Assembly (NCBI GenBank): GCA_030645915.1 | Contig: JAUSNO010000030.1 | Span: 180,458 to 244,457 of the forward strand | Direction: 5' to 3' | Source: Undibacterium sp. | GTDB lineage: Bacteria; Pseudomonadota; Gammaproteobacteria; Burkholderiales; Burkholderiaceae_D | DNA: 64,000 bases | Shown: positions 9,181-18,689 of the stretch, piece by piece | Position numbering within the stretch: position 1 is the first letter of the stretch | Layout of the letters: each line of letters begins with the position of its first letter | Notes under the pieces: generated by a model | Database searches by the model: none | Told to the model about the DNA's origin: nothing | The model's input: the letters and a program-made list of their open reading frames with translations, nothing else | Translations under genes and position numbers: made by a program

Positions 9181-9702
9181 TCGGTTGTCGCAGCAGCAAG
9201 GTCCCCAGGACCGTTTCTTCGGAATGAATCAGCAAACATTTCCAAATAAATTTCTTATGCGAAAGTTATACTTAAAGTGACCACTATTCCATGCTCAATC
9301 AAATCGTCATGAAAGCGCACTACCCAACTGTCAAATAGTACAGCTTAAAATCATCCGATCGATTCGCCAAATTCCAACAATTACAAAGCGACGCTATTTT
9401 ACCTTACTGCACTTAATCTCCAATAAGGGAGCTTATAAATAATGTTTGCCTACAAATTAAAAACATAATTGATTGGGTATTTTTTCACTTTCAAAATTTT
9501 GATCGTCTTTGGCATTCAGTATACTAGGAATAGTAAACTGAAATAATTTCATTAAAAATAATCAAAAACACTCAATACAAAAACACTAACGACTACCAAA
9601 AACCCATTTTCTTCACTTATTTGTTAATATGTCGCTTTCCTTTCAGCATAACATTGCCACCCTAATGTTATCAGTTACCAAATAAAACCGAGCCGCCCCG
9701 TT
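9181..9702. other. Intergenic region between divergent operons
   Basis: This 522-base gap lies between the start of the glycosylase gene (minus) and the TPR gene (plus), so both promoters should be here. It is AT-rich except for the first 40 bases. No open frame over 60 codons and no RNA gene is recognisable. A 31-codon frame at 9144-9239 (minus) overlaps the glycosylase start and looks accidental. In many relatives cysS occupies this position; I see no remnant of it. That comparison is from memory of the family's synteny. Confidence 0.4.
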
Positions 9703-10722
9703 ATGTCCAAGTTATTAAAAAATGTTTTCATATTTTCCGGTTTTTTTTTGGTGTTCTTTTCAACGCCATCAATTGCAGATGATGCGTCAGATATAGGAAA
9801 ATTACTAAGATCTGGTCAAATTGCTCAGGCTATGCAGAAGGTAGATATTGCGTTAGCTGCGCGTCCCAAAGACGCGCAAATGCGGTTCCTAAAAGGATTG
9901 ATCCTTACCGAACAAAATAAACAAACTGAAGCCATCGCTGTTTTCTCAAAATTAACAGATGACTATCCCGAACTACCAGAGCCGTATAACAATTTAGCGG
10001 TTCTTTTTGCGTCAAGCGGTCAGTATGACAAAGCGCGCGCAGCATTGGAAATGGCAATAAGAACAAATCCTACTTACGGAACCGCGCACGAGAACCTCGG
10101 AGACGTTTATGCAAAACTGGCAAGTCAAGCGTATGACAAAGCTTTGCAATTAGATACAAATAATTCTGGGGCTAAATTAAAATTAACCATGGTTAAAAAC
10201 CTGATTGGTAACACTACCGGTGGCACCATTCCTAAAACCATTTCATCTGCGGGTGTCAATCAGGCAAGTGAAAATAGCTCTGCAGCAATAAAACCATTGC
10301 AAGTTGTGTCAAAAAAACCAGAATCAGAACCACTAAAACCTGAAGCGAAACCTGCAAGTAAGCCTGTTCTCGCGAAAAATACCGATAACGATGATGTGTT
10401 TAATTCTGTGGAATCTTGGGCAAAAGCGTGGAGCAATAAAGACACTGCAAGCTATCTTGCGCATTATGCCAAGGATTTTCAAACGCCTAAGGGGGAATCC
10501 CGGAAATCTTGGGCAGATGAGCGGCGCGCTCGCATCGAAGGAAAAGGACGTATCAGTGTCAAGATAGAAACACCAAAAATAAGCGTAGACGGGCGCAACG
10601 CTACCATCAAATTTCGACAAATATATACATCCGATAGGTTGACTGCAAACAGTCGAAAGACATTAGAAATGATTAAACAGGATGGGAAATGGCTAATTCA
10701 GCAGGAGCGTGCGGGTAATTGA
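9703..10722 (+). CDS. Exported TPR protein with C-terminal NTF2-like domain
   Basis: The 339-residue protein starts with a signal peptide cut near residue 25 (after TPSIA). Tetratricopeptide repeats follow at about residues 30-165 (for example PEPYNNLAVLFASSGQYDKA). A proline/lysine/glutamate linker (about 185-225) leads to an NTF2/SnoaL-like domain at about 230-339 with the typical WAKAWSNKDTASYLAHY start. It probably works in the periplasm as a scaffold or partner of the next gene, an L,D-transpeptidase with a C-terminal domain of the same kind. Stop and next start overlap (TGATG). The exact role is not known to me. Confidence 0.8.
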   Translation: MSKLLKNVFIFSGFFLVFFSTPSIADDASDIGKLLRSGQIAQAMQKVDIALAARPKDAQMRFLKGLILTEQNKQTEAIAVFSKLTDDYPELPEPYNNLAVLFASSGQYDKARAALEMAIRTNPTYGTAHENLGDVYAKLASQAYDKALQLDTNNSGAKLKLTMVKNLIGNTTGGTIPKTISSAGVNQASENSSAAIKPLQVVSKKPESEPLKPEAKPASKPVLAKNTDNDDVFNSVESWAKAWSNKDTASYLAHYAKDFQTPKGESRKSWADERRARIEGKGRISVKIETPKISVDGRNATIKFRQIYTSDRLTANSRKTLEMIKQDGKWLIQQERAGN

Positions 10723-11990
10723 TGGCGCGCACAAGATCACGACAATTTCCTATGGCAATACTAATTAAAAAACCTATCCTTTGTGGTGTTTTTTTGTTCG
10801 TAGCAATTGGCATGACGCTCCTAACATCCAGGTCGGTTGCCAAAAACATAATACAAAAACCAAATGCTCAAGATGAATCTCGGAAATTGCCGAATCCAGA
10901 TGCCTTACTAATAGAAGTTTATAAAAGCCTTGCTACAAATAATCTACAAAATGCACAGCTGAAAATCGATGAATTGACCGAAGCTTATCCACATTTTCAA
11001 TTAGGGCATTTAATACGTGGCGATTTGCTTTTGATGCACACACAAGCGGTAACCAGTTTCGGATCGGCTCAAAATGCCTCGACTGAAAGACTCAAAGATT
11101 TTCGTGCAGAAGCAAGCGCTAGATTGAAGGCCATTCGAGAAAAACCTGATTCAGATCTCATACCGAGCAGTATTTTGCAGCTTCGCGATGATCAAAAACA
11201 AGTTTTATTAGTCGATGCCAGGCGATCACGTTTATACCTTTATGAAAATACCGGAGATATGCCAAGGCTAGTAACGGACTACTACATCAGCCAAGGCAAA
11301 TTAGGAATAAATAAGCTCAAAGAAGGTGATCAAAGAACTCCTGTCGGCGTTTACTACATCACGAGTCGACTGGCGGGAACCAAACTGCCTGATTTTTACG
11401 GACCTGGTGCGTTACCTATAAATTATCCGAACGATTGGGATAAAATCAATGGGCGTAGCGGATCGGGAATTTGGCTTCATGGTGTCCCCTCAGAAACTTT
11501 TAGCAGACCTCCACTGGCATCTGATGGATGTATCGTACTTGCGAACCCTGATTTTCTTAGCTTAGCAGAAACTATTGATATAGGAAAAACACCGGTAATC
11601 ATTAGTGAAAATATAGAGTTCGTCAATCGAAAAAAATGGACTACTGATAAACAAGTCGCCATTAAGCTAATAGAGGACTGGCGCACTGATCTAGAGAGTA
11701 TGAATGTAAATCGCTTGTTAGCGAATTACTCACGCAATTTTAAAACATTGCAGGGCGATGATATCAACACTTGGTTCTCAAAACAACGACAACTGTTCGA
11801 CGGTATACACGACATCTCGATAAAACTACGCGATATCACCCAATTTCGATATCCGGGAAAAGATGAATTAATCGTTAGTACTTTTACCCAGGACACGATC
11901 ACCGGAAAATATAAAACCAGTATCAAAAAACGTCAATACTGGATTAAAGAGGCGTCAAGATGGCGCATCATTTATGAAGCTCAAGTTTAA
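10722..11990 (+). CDS. L,D-transpeptidase (YkuD domain) with C-terminal NTF2-like domain
   Basis: The protein (422 residues from ATG 10722) starts with an N-terminal signal anchor (ILCGVFLFVAIGMTLL). After a helical region, a YkuD catalytic domain spans about residues 155-290, with the conserved IWLHG and, 17 residues on, the catalytic cysteine in SDGCIVL. The last 105 residues form an NTF2-like domain similar to that of the preceding gene. L,D-transpeptidases make 3-3 peptidoglycan crosslinks or attach proteins to peptidoglycan; which applies here is open. The ATG overlaps the stop of the TPR gene by one base, so the two are coupled. Confidence 0.87.
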   Translation: MARTRSRQFPMAILIKKPILCGVFLFVAIGMTLLTSRSVAKNIIQKPNAQDESRKLPNPDALLIEVYKSLATNNLQNAQLKIDELTEAYPHFQLGHLIRGDLLLMHTQAVTSFGSAQNASTERLKDFRAEASARLKAIREKPDSDLIPSSILQLRDDQKQVLLVDARRSRLYLYENTGDMPRLVTDYYISQGKLGINKLKEGDQRTPVGVYYITSRLAGTKLPDFYGPGALPINYPNDWDKINGRSGSGIWLHGVPSETFSRPPLASDGCIVLANPDFLSLAETIDIGKTPVIISENIEFVNRKKWTTDKQVAIKLIEDWRTDLESMNVNRLLANYSRNFKTLQGDDINTWFSKQRQLFDGIHDISIKLRDITQFRYPGKDELIVSTFTQDTITGKYKTSIKKRQYWIKEASRWRIIYEAQV

Positions 11991-12018
11991 AAATTGAAAT
12001 TTACTTAGTGAGGCTTTT

Positions 12019-12684
12019 ATGCTTTTTATCACCCGTCACAAATTGATCGTCGCACTTTTAGGTGCAGCTCTCATGCTCAACTCCTTAAATGCTTTAAGTG
12101 AAGATATCCAAAAAGTAGTGATTAAAACTTCAATAGGTGAAATTACTCTTGAGTTATATCCAGAAAAAGCGCCTAAAACGGTAGAAAATTTCATTCGTTA
12201 TGTCAAAACTGGGCATTACAACAATACGATTTTCCATCGGGTAATTGATAATTTTATGATTCAAGGTGGTGGTTACGACAAAAAACTCAAAGAAAAACCG
12301 ACGAATAAACCGGTGGCACTTGAGGCAGGCTACGCATTAGAACGCGGCTTGAAAAATGATGCTGGAACTGTTGCCATGGCGCGAACAAATGAGCCAAATT
12401 CGGCTACAGCGCAATTTTTCATCAACGTCAATGATAATGATTTTTTAAATCATCAAATTTTGCCAGAAGGTAATCCTGTGCAATACACGCGGCGAGGTGA
12501 AGTCATTACCGCGCCAAGAGATCAAGCATTACTTGCCACTGCAGGCTATACCCCGTTTGGAAAAGTCGTTGGTGGCATGGACGTGGTTGAAAAAATAAAA
12601 TCAACACAAACTGGTAACCAGGGAATGATGCAGAATGTTCCGACAGAAGCAATCATCATCGAATCCATCAAGCTACTCAAATAA
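12019..12684 (+). CDS. ppiA: Periplasmic peptidyl-prolyl cis-trans isomerase (cyclophilin)
   Basis: The 221-residue cyclophilin has an N-terminal signal peptide (cleaved near ALS-ED, residue 27), so it should act in the periplasm. Active-site signatures are present: the arginine in FHRVI, FMIQGG, MARTNEPNSATAQFFIN and the C-terminal TPFGKVVGGMDVVEKI. An insertion around RRGEVITAPRDQ makes it longer than the cytosolic paralogue that follows at 12733. It sits 28 bases after the L,D-transpeptidase gene, in line with folding of envelope proteins. Confidence 0.93.
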   Translation: MLFITRHKLIVALLGAALMLNSLNALSEDIQKVVIKTSIGEITLELYPEKAPKTVENFIRYVKTGHYNNTIFHRVIDNFMIQGGGYDKKLKEKPTNKPVALEAGYALERGLKNDAGTVAMARTNEPNSATAQFFINVNDNDFLNHQILPEGNPVQYTRRGEVITAPRDQALLATAGYTPFGKVVGGMDVVEKIKSTQTGNQGMMQNVPTEAIIIESIKLLK

Positions 12685-12732
12685 CAAAATCATTTTAGAT
12701 GTTCGTGACTTACTTTTTATTCAAGGATTACT

Positions 12733-13221
12733 ATGGCTGTTATCTTGACCACTAACATGGGCAAAATTAAAATTGAGCTCAACGTAGAAAAAGCCCCGAA
12801 GACCGTTGCAAACTTCATTTCTTATGTTGAATCAGGCCATTATGACGGCACTATTTTCCATCGGGTGATCGATGGATTCATGGTGCAAGGTGGTGGTTTT
12901 GAACCTGGCATGAAACAAAAAACGAGCAAGCCGCCGATTGAAAATGAAGCAAAAAATGGTTTGAAAAATTTGACTTACACGCTTGCCATGGCGCGTACTG
13001 GAGATCCACATTCCGCATCAGCGCAATTTTTCATCAACACTTCAAACAATAGTTTTCTAGATTATCCAGGACAAGATGGTTGGGGCTATTGCGTATTTGG
13101 CTTGGTATCTGAAGGTACGGAAATTGTTGACTTGATCAAAGGCGTAAAAACTACACGCACCGGTATGTTCCAAGACGTACCGGTTGAAAACGTCTTAATC
13201 GAAAAAGCCGAAGTGGTTTAA
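12733..13221 (+). CDS. ppiB: Cytoplasmic peptidyl-prolyl cis-trans isomerase B (cyclophilin)
   Basis: This is a 162-residue single-domain cyclophilin without signal peptide. The catalytic FHRVI, the GFMVQGGG loop, MARTGDPHSASAQFFIN and the tryptophan in DGWGYCVFG are conserved as in E. coli PpiB (164 residues). It is a close paralogue of the periplasmic cyclophilin immediately upstream, suggesting tandem duplication. It lies 48 bases after that gene and 5 bases before the lpxH frame. Confidence 0.95.
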   Translation: MAVILTTNMGKIKIELNVEKAPKTVANFISYVESGHYDGTIFHRVIDGFMVQGGGFEPGMKQKTSKPPIENEAKNGLKNLTYTLAMARTGDPHSASAQFFINTSNNSFLDYPGQDGWGYCVFGLVSEGTEIVDLIKGVKTTRTGMFQDVPVENVLIEKAEVV

Positions 13222-13226
13222 GCTTC

Positions 13227-14024
13227 GTGAGAACGCAAACAAGCGTAATTAAAGCGCAATCAAAATTGGTTGCGCTTTTTGTTTCTGATATACACCTCCA
13301 TCCGTCATTACCAAAAACAACGCTGGCTTTTTTTAATTTCCTGAAAAAGTATGCACCCCAAGCAGAGCGGCTTTATTTATTGGGAGATCTATTCGAATAT
13401 TGGGCCGGCGATGATGATATGGCGACGCCCTACCATCTTGATGTCATCAATGCACTCCGAAAGGTGAGCGATTTGGGTACCAAGATTTTTTGGATTGCCG
13501 GAAATCGCGATTTTCTTATCGGAACACAGTTTTCTGAAGCAACTGGCGCGCACTTATTGCATGACCCGAGCATTATAGAAGTAGCGAACCGTCGAATAAT
13601 TATTACTCACGGAGATGCACAATGTACGGATGATCTACCCTACATGGCATTTCGATCCATGGTGCGGCAAGAACAATGGCAAAAAGATTTTCTGACACTA
13701 CCGCTTTCTCAACGAAAAACAGTTATTGAAGGCTTGAGAATCAATAGTCAGATGGAACAAAAAGAGAAAACGATGGAGATCATGGATGTCAATCCAGATG
13801 CGATTAAAGATCTTTTTGTTAAAAACCACGCAAAGATCATCATCCATGGACATACGCACAGACCGTCACTACATCAGCAAAAAGAGGGGCTGCGTTACGT
13901 TTTACCAGATTGGGAATGCGATCAAGTGAATGAAAATGATCGTGGCGGTTGGCTAGAAATGTATGCTGACGGAGAAATGTTATTTCGTCATTTGGATGGA
14001 AGTTGCAGTACAGTCTTCAAATAG
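13227..14024 (+). CDS. lpxH: UDP-2,3-diacylglucosamine diphosphatase LpxH
   Basis: LpxH hydrolyses UDP-2,3-diacylglucosamine to lipid X and UMP in lipid A synthesis. The calcineurin-like metal motifs are all present: SDIHLH, LGDLFEYWAGDD, GNRDFL, THGDAQCTDD and HGHTHRP. The 265-residue frame starts with GTG at 13227, but no good ribosome site precedes it. The conserved domain starts about 17 residues in, so a slightly later start such as a TTG is possible. It is the last plus-strand gene before a bidirectional terminator. Confidence 0.93.
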   Translation: MRTQTSVIKAQSKLVALFVSDIHLHPSLPKTTLAFFNFLKKYAPQAERLYLLGDLFEYWAGDDDMATPYHLDVINALRKVSDLGTKIFWIAGNRDFLIGTQFSEATGAHLLHDPSIIEVANRRIIITHGDAQCTDDLPYMAFRSMVRQEQWQKDFLTLPLSQRKTVIEGLRINSQMEQKEKTMEIMDVNPDAIKDLFVKNHAKIIIHGHTHRPSLHQQKEGLRYVLPDWECDQVNENDRGGWLEMYADGEMLFRHLDGSCSTVFK

Positions 14025-14099
14025 ATATTTACACATACTCCCCCAGTGTATTTCATCACTACGCTTGATCTGCAAGCGTTACCATGAGTTTTTTCAAAG

Positions 14100-14135
14100 A
14101 ATTGAGGGGAGTATATGCACTAGCGCCCCTCAATT
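14100..14135. terminator. Bidirectional terminator between lpxH and cysE
   Basis: A perfect 10-base inverted repeat (AATTGAGGGG at 14100-14109 and CCCCTCAATT at 14126-14135) with a 16-base loop lies between the convergent genes lpxH and cysE. Its right arm overlaps the cysE stop. There is no strong T tract on either side, so efficiency is uncertain, but the position fits termination of both transcripts. Confidence 0.6.
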
Positions 14136-14883
14136 AATCAACTAAACTATTAATCTGAGCCGAATTAAGTTTATTTGCCTCTGCCTGCTTCTCACATATG
14201 ATTCCTGCACCGGAAAGTGCAACAGTTAATTTTTCAATTTGCTCTTGTTGCGATACCGCGTGATCAATCAACTTGTGCAACACTTTGGAGACTGGATCAT
14301 CGCCATTTGCGGTCACGCCATAAGCGCTAAAAAGTTGCGCAGCATCAGCATCAACTTGTGGCTCGACCTCTTTCTTGATGACATGTGCCGGATTTCCAAC
14401 TGCCGTAGCGCCTGCAGGAACAGGCTTCACCACTACAGAATTCGAGCCAATTTTCGCTCCGGCACCAACCGTAAAGGAACCGAGTACTTTTGCCCCCGCG
14501 CCTACGATGACACCCGCCTCTAACGTTGGGTGACGCTTTGCACCTTTGGATAAGGAGGTTCCTCCCAACGTCACACCTTGATAGATCGTACAGTCATCAC
14601 CAACATCGGCAGTCTCGCCAATAACAACACCAAAGCCATGATCAATAAAGACTCGGCGACCAATAGTTGCCCCTGGATGAATTTCTATTCCCGTCAGAAT
14701 GCGTGCAAAGTAGGAAATAAAGCGCCCCAACCACTTCAAGCCACGTATCCAACACCATTTAGCCCAGCGATGCATAAGAATGGCCTGAAAGCCGGGATAA
14801 CAAGTAATGACCTCCCAGGCATTTCTGGCGGCAGGGTCTCGTTGGATGATGCTGGAAATATCTTCGCGTAAATGGCTAAACAT
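14134..14883 (-). CDS. cysE: Serine O-acetyltransferase CysE
   Basis: CysE acetylates serine with acetyl-CoA, the committed step of cysteine synthesis. The 249-residue protein has the N-terminal helical domain and a left-handed beta-helix of hexapeptide repeats ([49 protein letters not shown]). The catalytic histidines sit in IHPGA and IDHGFG. The C-terminal 70 residues extend beyond the helix. It is about 100 bases downstream of rlmB on the same strand. Confidence 0.95.
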   Translation of the reverse strand: MFSHLREDISSIIQRDPAARNAWEVITCYPGFQAILMHRWAKWCWIRGLKWLGRFISYFARILTGIEIHPGATIGRRVFIDHGFGVVIGETADVGDDCTIYQGVTLGGTSLSKGAKRHPTLEAGVIVGAGAKVLGSFTVGAGAKIGSNSVVVKPVPAGATAVGNPAHVIKKEVEPQVDADAAQLFSAYGVTANGDDPVSKVLHKLIDHAVSQQEQIEKLTVALSGAGIICEKQAEANKLNSAQINSLVD

Positions 14884-14983
14884 GAAAGGGACCGAAGAAA
14901 TAACAAAAGGACAGGCATCTTAACGCGTATGAGAAAAACTTGCTCCCGTGAGAGCAAGCAACACGAGACCTATGAGAATTTAA

Positions 14984-15721
14984 TCAGAGAACCAGACGCT
15001 GTCTACGTGCTTCGTAAAGACAAACTCCCGACGCAACAGACACGTTCAAACTCTCTACGGAACCAAACATTGGTATCTGTACCAGAACATCGCAAGTCTC
15101 TCTGGTCAGTCTTCTCATCCCCTCCCCCTCAGATCCCATGATGATGGCGACGCCCCCTCTAAGATCAACACCGTAGATATTTTTCTCTACATCATCTGTT
15201 GTACCGACCAGCATAATGTCGCGGTCTTTCAACTCGCGCAAAGTGCGCGCCAAGTTCGTCACCGTAATATAGGGGACTGTTTCCGCAGCGCCGCTTGCAA
15301 CTTTTGCGGCAGTAGCATTGAGGCCAACAGCCCTATCCTTAGGGGCAATAACCGCATGCGCTCCAACACCGTCAGCAACACGCAGGCATGCACCTAAATT
15401 ATGGGGATCGGTAATACCGTCAAGAACCAGAAGCAATGGCGGGCCTTCTATCGCATCGAGTAACTCATCCAAATTACGCGCCAACGACAGCTCTCCCGCT
15501 TTCGCCACGACACCTTGATGACGTCGAGTCCCGACGATATTCGACAGCCGCTGATCATCAGTAGGGATTACTCGCACACCAGCGGCTTTGGCAGCCTGCA
15601 CCAAATCTTGCATGCGCCGATCAGATCGTCCACTATCAACATAAATTTCTTCAACAGAAACGGCTTCATGACGAAGACGCGAGGTCACGGCATGGAAACC
15701 AAAAATCATTTTACTTTTCAT
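14984..15721 (-). CDS. rlmB: 23S rRNA (guanosine-2251-2'-O) methyltransferase RlmB
   Basis: RlmB is a SpoU-class methyltransferase of 23S rRNA. The 245 residues contain the N-terminal substrate-binding domain ([13 protein letters not shown]) and the trefoil-knotted catalytic domain, with the motifs [26 protein letters not shown] and the C-terminal [14 protein letters not shown]. Length is normal. M1 at 15721 or M5 at 15709 may be the start. It follows rnr by 57 bases on the same strand, the classical rnr-rlmB pair. Confidence 0.96.
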   Translation of the reverse strand: MKSKMIFGFHAVTSRLRHEAVSVEEIYVDSGRSDRRMQDLVQAAKAAGVRVIPTDDQRLSNIVGTRRHQGVVAKAGELSLARNLDELLDAIEGPPLLLVLDGITDPHNLGACLRVADGVGAHAVIAPKDRAVGLNATAAKVASGAAETVPYITVTNLARTLRELKDRDIMLVGTTDDVEKNIYGVDLRGGVAIIMGSEGEGMRRLTRETCDVLVQIPMFGSVESLNVSVASGVCLYEARRQRLVL

Positions 15722-15778
15722 TTTTCTTGTTCAATCTACTCTTAACGTTTTTTTACTTATTGCTGAGGCAATTATTTA

Positions 15779-18253
15779 CTAGCGTTTTTTCTTGCCCGAT
15801 CTTGGGTCTCTTGTGGATCGTTCACTTCTAACAACCGCATCGACCTTTGCAGATCGCGATTTAACAGGTACAGGTACAACCGCTTCCTTGACTGCTCGAT
15901 GTGATGATGATTTTAATGAATTTTTGAGTATTTTCGGCTGTGTTTTTTCTGCAGCCACGTTATTCATTTTTCCTCGGCCAGCGCCAACCAATCGCTCATG
16001 ATCAATCACTTGTCCATCACGCACTGAAGGAGTTTGAACAATCGACAAATCAATTTTTCTAGCATCCAGGTCCACCCGACTAACCTGCACCCTTACTCGA
16101 TCCGTCAATTGATAGCGTTTTCCCGTCCGCTCACCTCGCAACTCGTGTCGCGCATCGTCAAACTGAAAATAATCGGAACCAAGCTCGGTGATATGTACCA
16201 AACCCTCGATGTAAATATCATCTAACTGAACGAAGATACCAAATTGCGTTACCGCCGAAATCGTGCCGGTAAATTCCTCGCCCAACTTATTTTTAATAAA
16301 GTAACACTTCAGCCAAGCTTCAACATCTCGCGATGCCTCATCCGCACGTCGCTCATTGGCTGAACAATGAACGCCTAACGCATCCCAGATTGTCAAATCT
16401 TTTTCTGGTTTTTTCTTGCCTTCAGCCTTGTCCAGTACTTGTTGTTTGCGTGCAGCATTTGATACTGTCGTGTTTAACAGACTGGTATCAATACCCTTTG
16501 GTTCATATTTCTTTCCTTGCAAAATCGCCTTGATTGCACGATGGGTCAACAGATCAGGGTACCGACGAATTGGGCTGGTGAAATGCGCGTAAGCGTCATA
16601 GGATAAGCCGAAATGCCCAATGTTATCCGGACTATACACGGCTTGCTGCATGGAACGAAGCAGCATAGTCTGCAATAAAGGAGCATCAGGGCGTCCCTTA
16701 ATTTTATTCATCAATTCTGCGTAATCAGATGCCGACGGGGAGTTACCCCCAGCTAGTTGCAGCCCAACTTGTTTTAAAAAATTTCTGACTTGAGTCAATT
16801 TTTCCTTAGTGGGTCCTGCATGTATTCGAAATACACCGGAATGCTTATGTTGCGCCAATAAATCTGCAGCACAGACATTGGCTGCCAACATACATTCCTC
16901 AATCAACTTATGCGCATCATTGCGTGTTCTAGGGAGAATTTTCTCTATTTTACCTGCAGCATTACAGACAATATAAGTTTCAGTCGTCTCAAAATCGATA
17001 GCGCCACGAATATGCCGCGCTTTTAAGAGTGCCTGAAAACACTCATACAGATGCAATAAGTGCGGCACTAAAGTCAATCGTTTACTCGCTTCCGTTCCCT
17101 TGGTATTACCCAAGATGGCAGCAACTTCAGTATAAGTAAAGCGCGCGGCTGAGTGAATCACGGCAGGATAGAATTGATAGGCTGTAACTTCGCCCTGTTG
17201 CGTAATCACCAAATCACAAACCAAAGTCAAGCGATCAACATCAGGATTTAATGAGCACAAACCATTAGACAGTTTTTCCGGCAGCATAGGAATGACGCGG
17301 CGAGGAAAATACACCGAAGTGCTGCGCAATAATGCATCCGCATCTAACGCATCATTTGGCTTCACATAATGACTGACGTCCGCAATGGCAACAATTAAAC
17401 GATAGCCATTGCTTCTGCCAATTTTGACGGGTTCGCAGTAAACGGCATCATCAAAATCACGCGCATCTTCACCATCAATAGTCACCATCGGAATATCACG
17501 CAAATCAACGCGCTCATCCAAATCTATGTCTCGTACTTCTGCTGGCAACTTGGAGGCCATTTTTTTTGCAGCCTCGGAGAATTCGTGAGGCACACCGAAT
17601 TTTCGAACCGCAATTTCAATTTCCATACCGGGGTCATCAATGTCCCCAAGAACTTCAACTATTTTCCCTACTGCTTGAGCATACTTAGTCGGCTGCTCAA
17701 TCAAGGCGACGCTAACTACCTGACCAGACTTTGCCTTTCCCGGAGAACCGGCCAGCAAAATATCTTGGCTAAAGCGATTATCCTCAGGCGCAATGATCCA
17801 AACACCATTTTCGTTTAATAACCGACCAATAATATGCGTATTTGCTCGTTCGAGAATCTCAACAATTCCTCCTTCCAAACGTCCTCTGCGGTCGGTGCCA
17901 ACTATTCGTGCGGTAACTCGATCACCGTGCAGTACGCGTTGCATTTCGCGTTCGGGCAAGAACAAATCCGCGGTACCGTCGTCAGGAGTCAGGAAACCAT
18001 AGCCGTCACGATGACTACTAACCCGGCCAGAAATAAAACTATCTTGATTGGCGAGTGTGTAATTACCTAATTTATCTTGCTTTAACTGGCCATCACGTTC
18101 CATCGCTGTAATTCGCCTCACCATGCCATCAAGCTCCTCGGGTTTTACGCCCAGTGTCCCCGCGATGGTTTTCACGGTTTGTTTGATCTTAGATGTTCGC
18201 AAGATGCCGAGAATTTCTTCACGACTCGGAATCGGATAAGTATGTTTATTCAA
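15779..18253 (-). CDS. rnr: Ribonuclease R
   Basis: RNase R is a processive 3'-5' exoribonuclease that degrades structured RNA. The 824-residue protein shows the N-terminal helix-turn-helix, cold-shock domains, the RNB catalytic core (IDGEDARDFDDAVY, with the metal aspartates), an S1 domain near 650-730 (FTGTISAVTQFGIFVQL) and a lysine/arginine-rich tail. No ATG precedes the conserved SREEILG region; the frame opens with TTG at 18253 after an in-frame stop, so TTG is the likely start. Confidence 0.95.
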   Translation of the reverse strand: MNKHTYPIPSREEILGILRTSKIKQTVKTIAGTLGVKPEELDGMVRRITAMERDGQLKQDKLGNYTLANQDSFISGRVSSHRDGYGFLTPDDGTADLFLPEREMQRVLHGDRVTARIVGTDRRGRLEGGIVEILERANTHIIGRLLNENGVWIIAPEDNRFSQDILLAGSPGKAKSGQVVSVALIEQPTKYAQAVGKIVEVLGDIDDPGMEIEIAVRKFGVPHEFSEAAKKMASKLPAEVRDIDLDERVDLRDIPMVTIDGEDARDFDDAVYCEPVKIGRSNGYRLIVAIADVSHYVKPNDALDADALLRSTSVYFPRRVIPMLPEKLSNGLCSLNPDVDRLTLVCDLVITQQGEVTAYQFYPAVIHSAARFTYTEVAAILGNTKGTEASKRLTLVPHLLHLYECFQALLKARHIRGAIDFETTETYIVCNAAGKIEKILPRTRNDAHKLIEECMLAANVCAADLLAQHKHSGVFRIHAGPTKEKLTQVRNFLKQVGLQLAGGNSPSASDYAELMNKIKGRPDAPLLQTMLLRSMQQAVYSPDNIGHFGLSYDAYAHFTSPIRRYPDLLTHRAIKAILQGKKYEPKGIDTSLLNTTVSNAARKQQVLDKAEGKKKPEKDLTIWDALGVHCSANERRADEASRDVEAWLKCYFIKNKLGEEFTGTISAVTQFGIFVQLDDIYIEGLVHITELGSDYFQFDDARHELRGERTGKRYQLTDRVRVQVSRVDLDARKIDLSIVQTPSVRDGQVIDHERLVGAGRGKMNNVAAEKTQPKILKNSLKSSSHRAVKEAVVPVPVKSRSAKVDAVVRSERSTRDPRSGKKKR

Positions 18254-18384
18254 AAGTTGAAATTCTTTTCTATTGTAAATAACGTATCAATTTATGCATT
18301 CACACAATTACCAATAGTTTACCGGACTGTATGAAAAACACCTAACATTCCACTCATTTTTAACGCTTTGCAAGACGCACACCA

Positions 18385-18412
18385 TTGACATTACCTGCAA
18401 ATACTTTATACT
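18385..18412 (+). promoter_or_regulatory. Sigma-70 promoter of first tRNA-Leu
   Basis: A consensus -35 box TTGACA (18385-18390) is separated by 16 bases from TATACT (18407-18412), about 14 bases before the first base of the tRNA gene. The fit and the position make this a strong tRNA promoter. Confidence 0.8.
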
Positions 18413-18425
18413 TGCAGCCTTCGTT

Positions 18426-18510
18426 GCCCACGTGGCGGAATTGGTAGACGCGCATGGTTCAGGTCCATGTGCCTTCGGGTGTGGGGGTTCGAGTCCCTCC
18501 GTGGGCACCA
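18426..18510 (+). tRNA. tRNA-Leu (anticodon CAG), copy 1
   Basis: The 85-base gene folds as a class II tRNA with acceptor GCCCACG pairing with CGTGGGC, the leucine-type TGGTAGACGC D-loop, an anticodon stem CATGG/CCATG around TTCAGGT (anticodon CAG), a short variable arm TGCCTTCGGGTGT and the T loop GTTCGAGTC. The 3' CCA is encoded. It reads the CUG codon. It is identical to the second copy at 18690. Confidence 0.97.
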
Positions 18511-18518
18511 GCAGTTTT

Positions 18519-18551
18519 AAAAAGCCCGTTGATTAATCAACGGGCTTTTTT
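18519..18551 (+). terminator. Rho-independent terminator after tRNA-Leu copy 1
   Basis: A perfect stem GCCCGTTGA/TCAACGGGC with loop TTAA (18524-18545), flanked by five A and followed by six T, lies eight bases after the tRNA CCA end. Confidence 0.92.
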
Positions 18552-18670
18552 CTTTTCATTATGACTAATTATGAGTTTGAACTAACGCTCATAAAAATCA
18601 CACCACAAAAAATAACACAAGGAAACCTTCTTACACTCCCAAACTTAGCCAACCGCTATCGATAATAGTA

Positions 18671-18676
18671 TATAAT
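18671..18676 (+). promoter_or_regulatory. -10 box of second tRNA-Leu promoter
   Basis: A consensus TATAAT lies 13 bases before the second tRNA gene. The -35 region is not obvious. Because a terminator separates the two tRNA genes, an own promoter is needed. Confidence 0.6.
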
Positions 18677-18689
18677 CTCGCCTTTCGTT

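Noticed and set aside
9144..9239. 31-codon minus-strand frame before the glycosylase gene
   Set aside because: Overlaps the glycosylase start, has only a weak ribosome site and matches no known protein.
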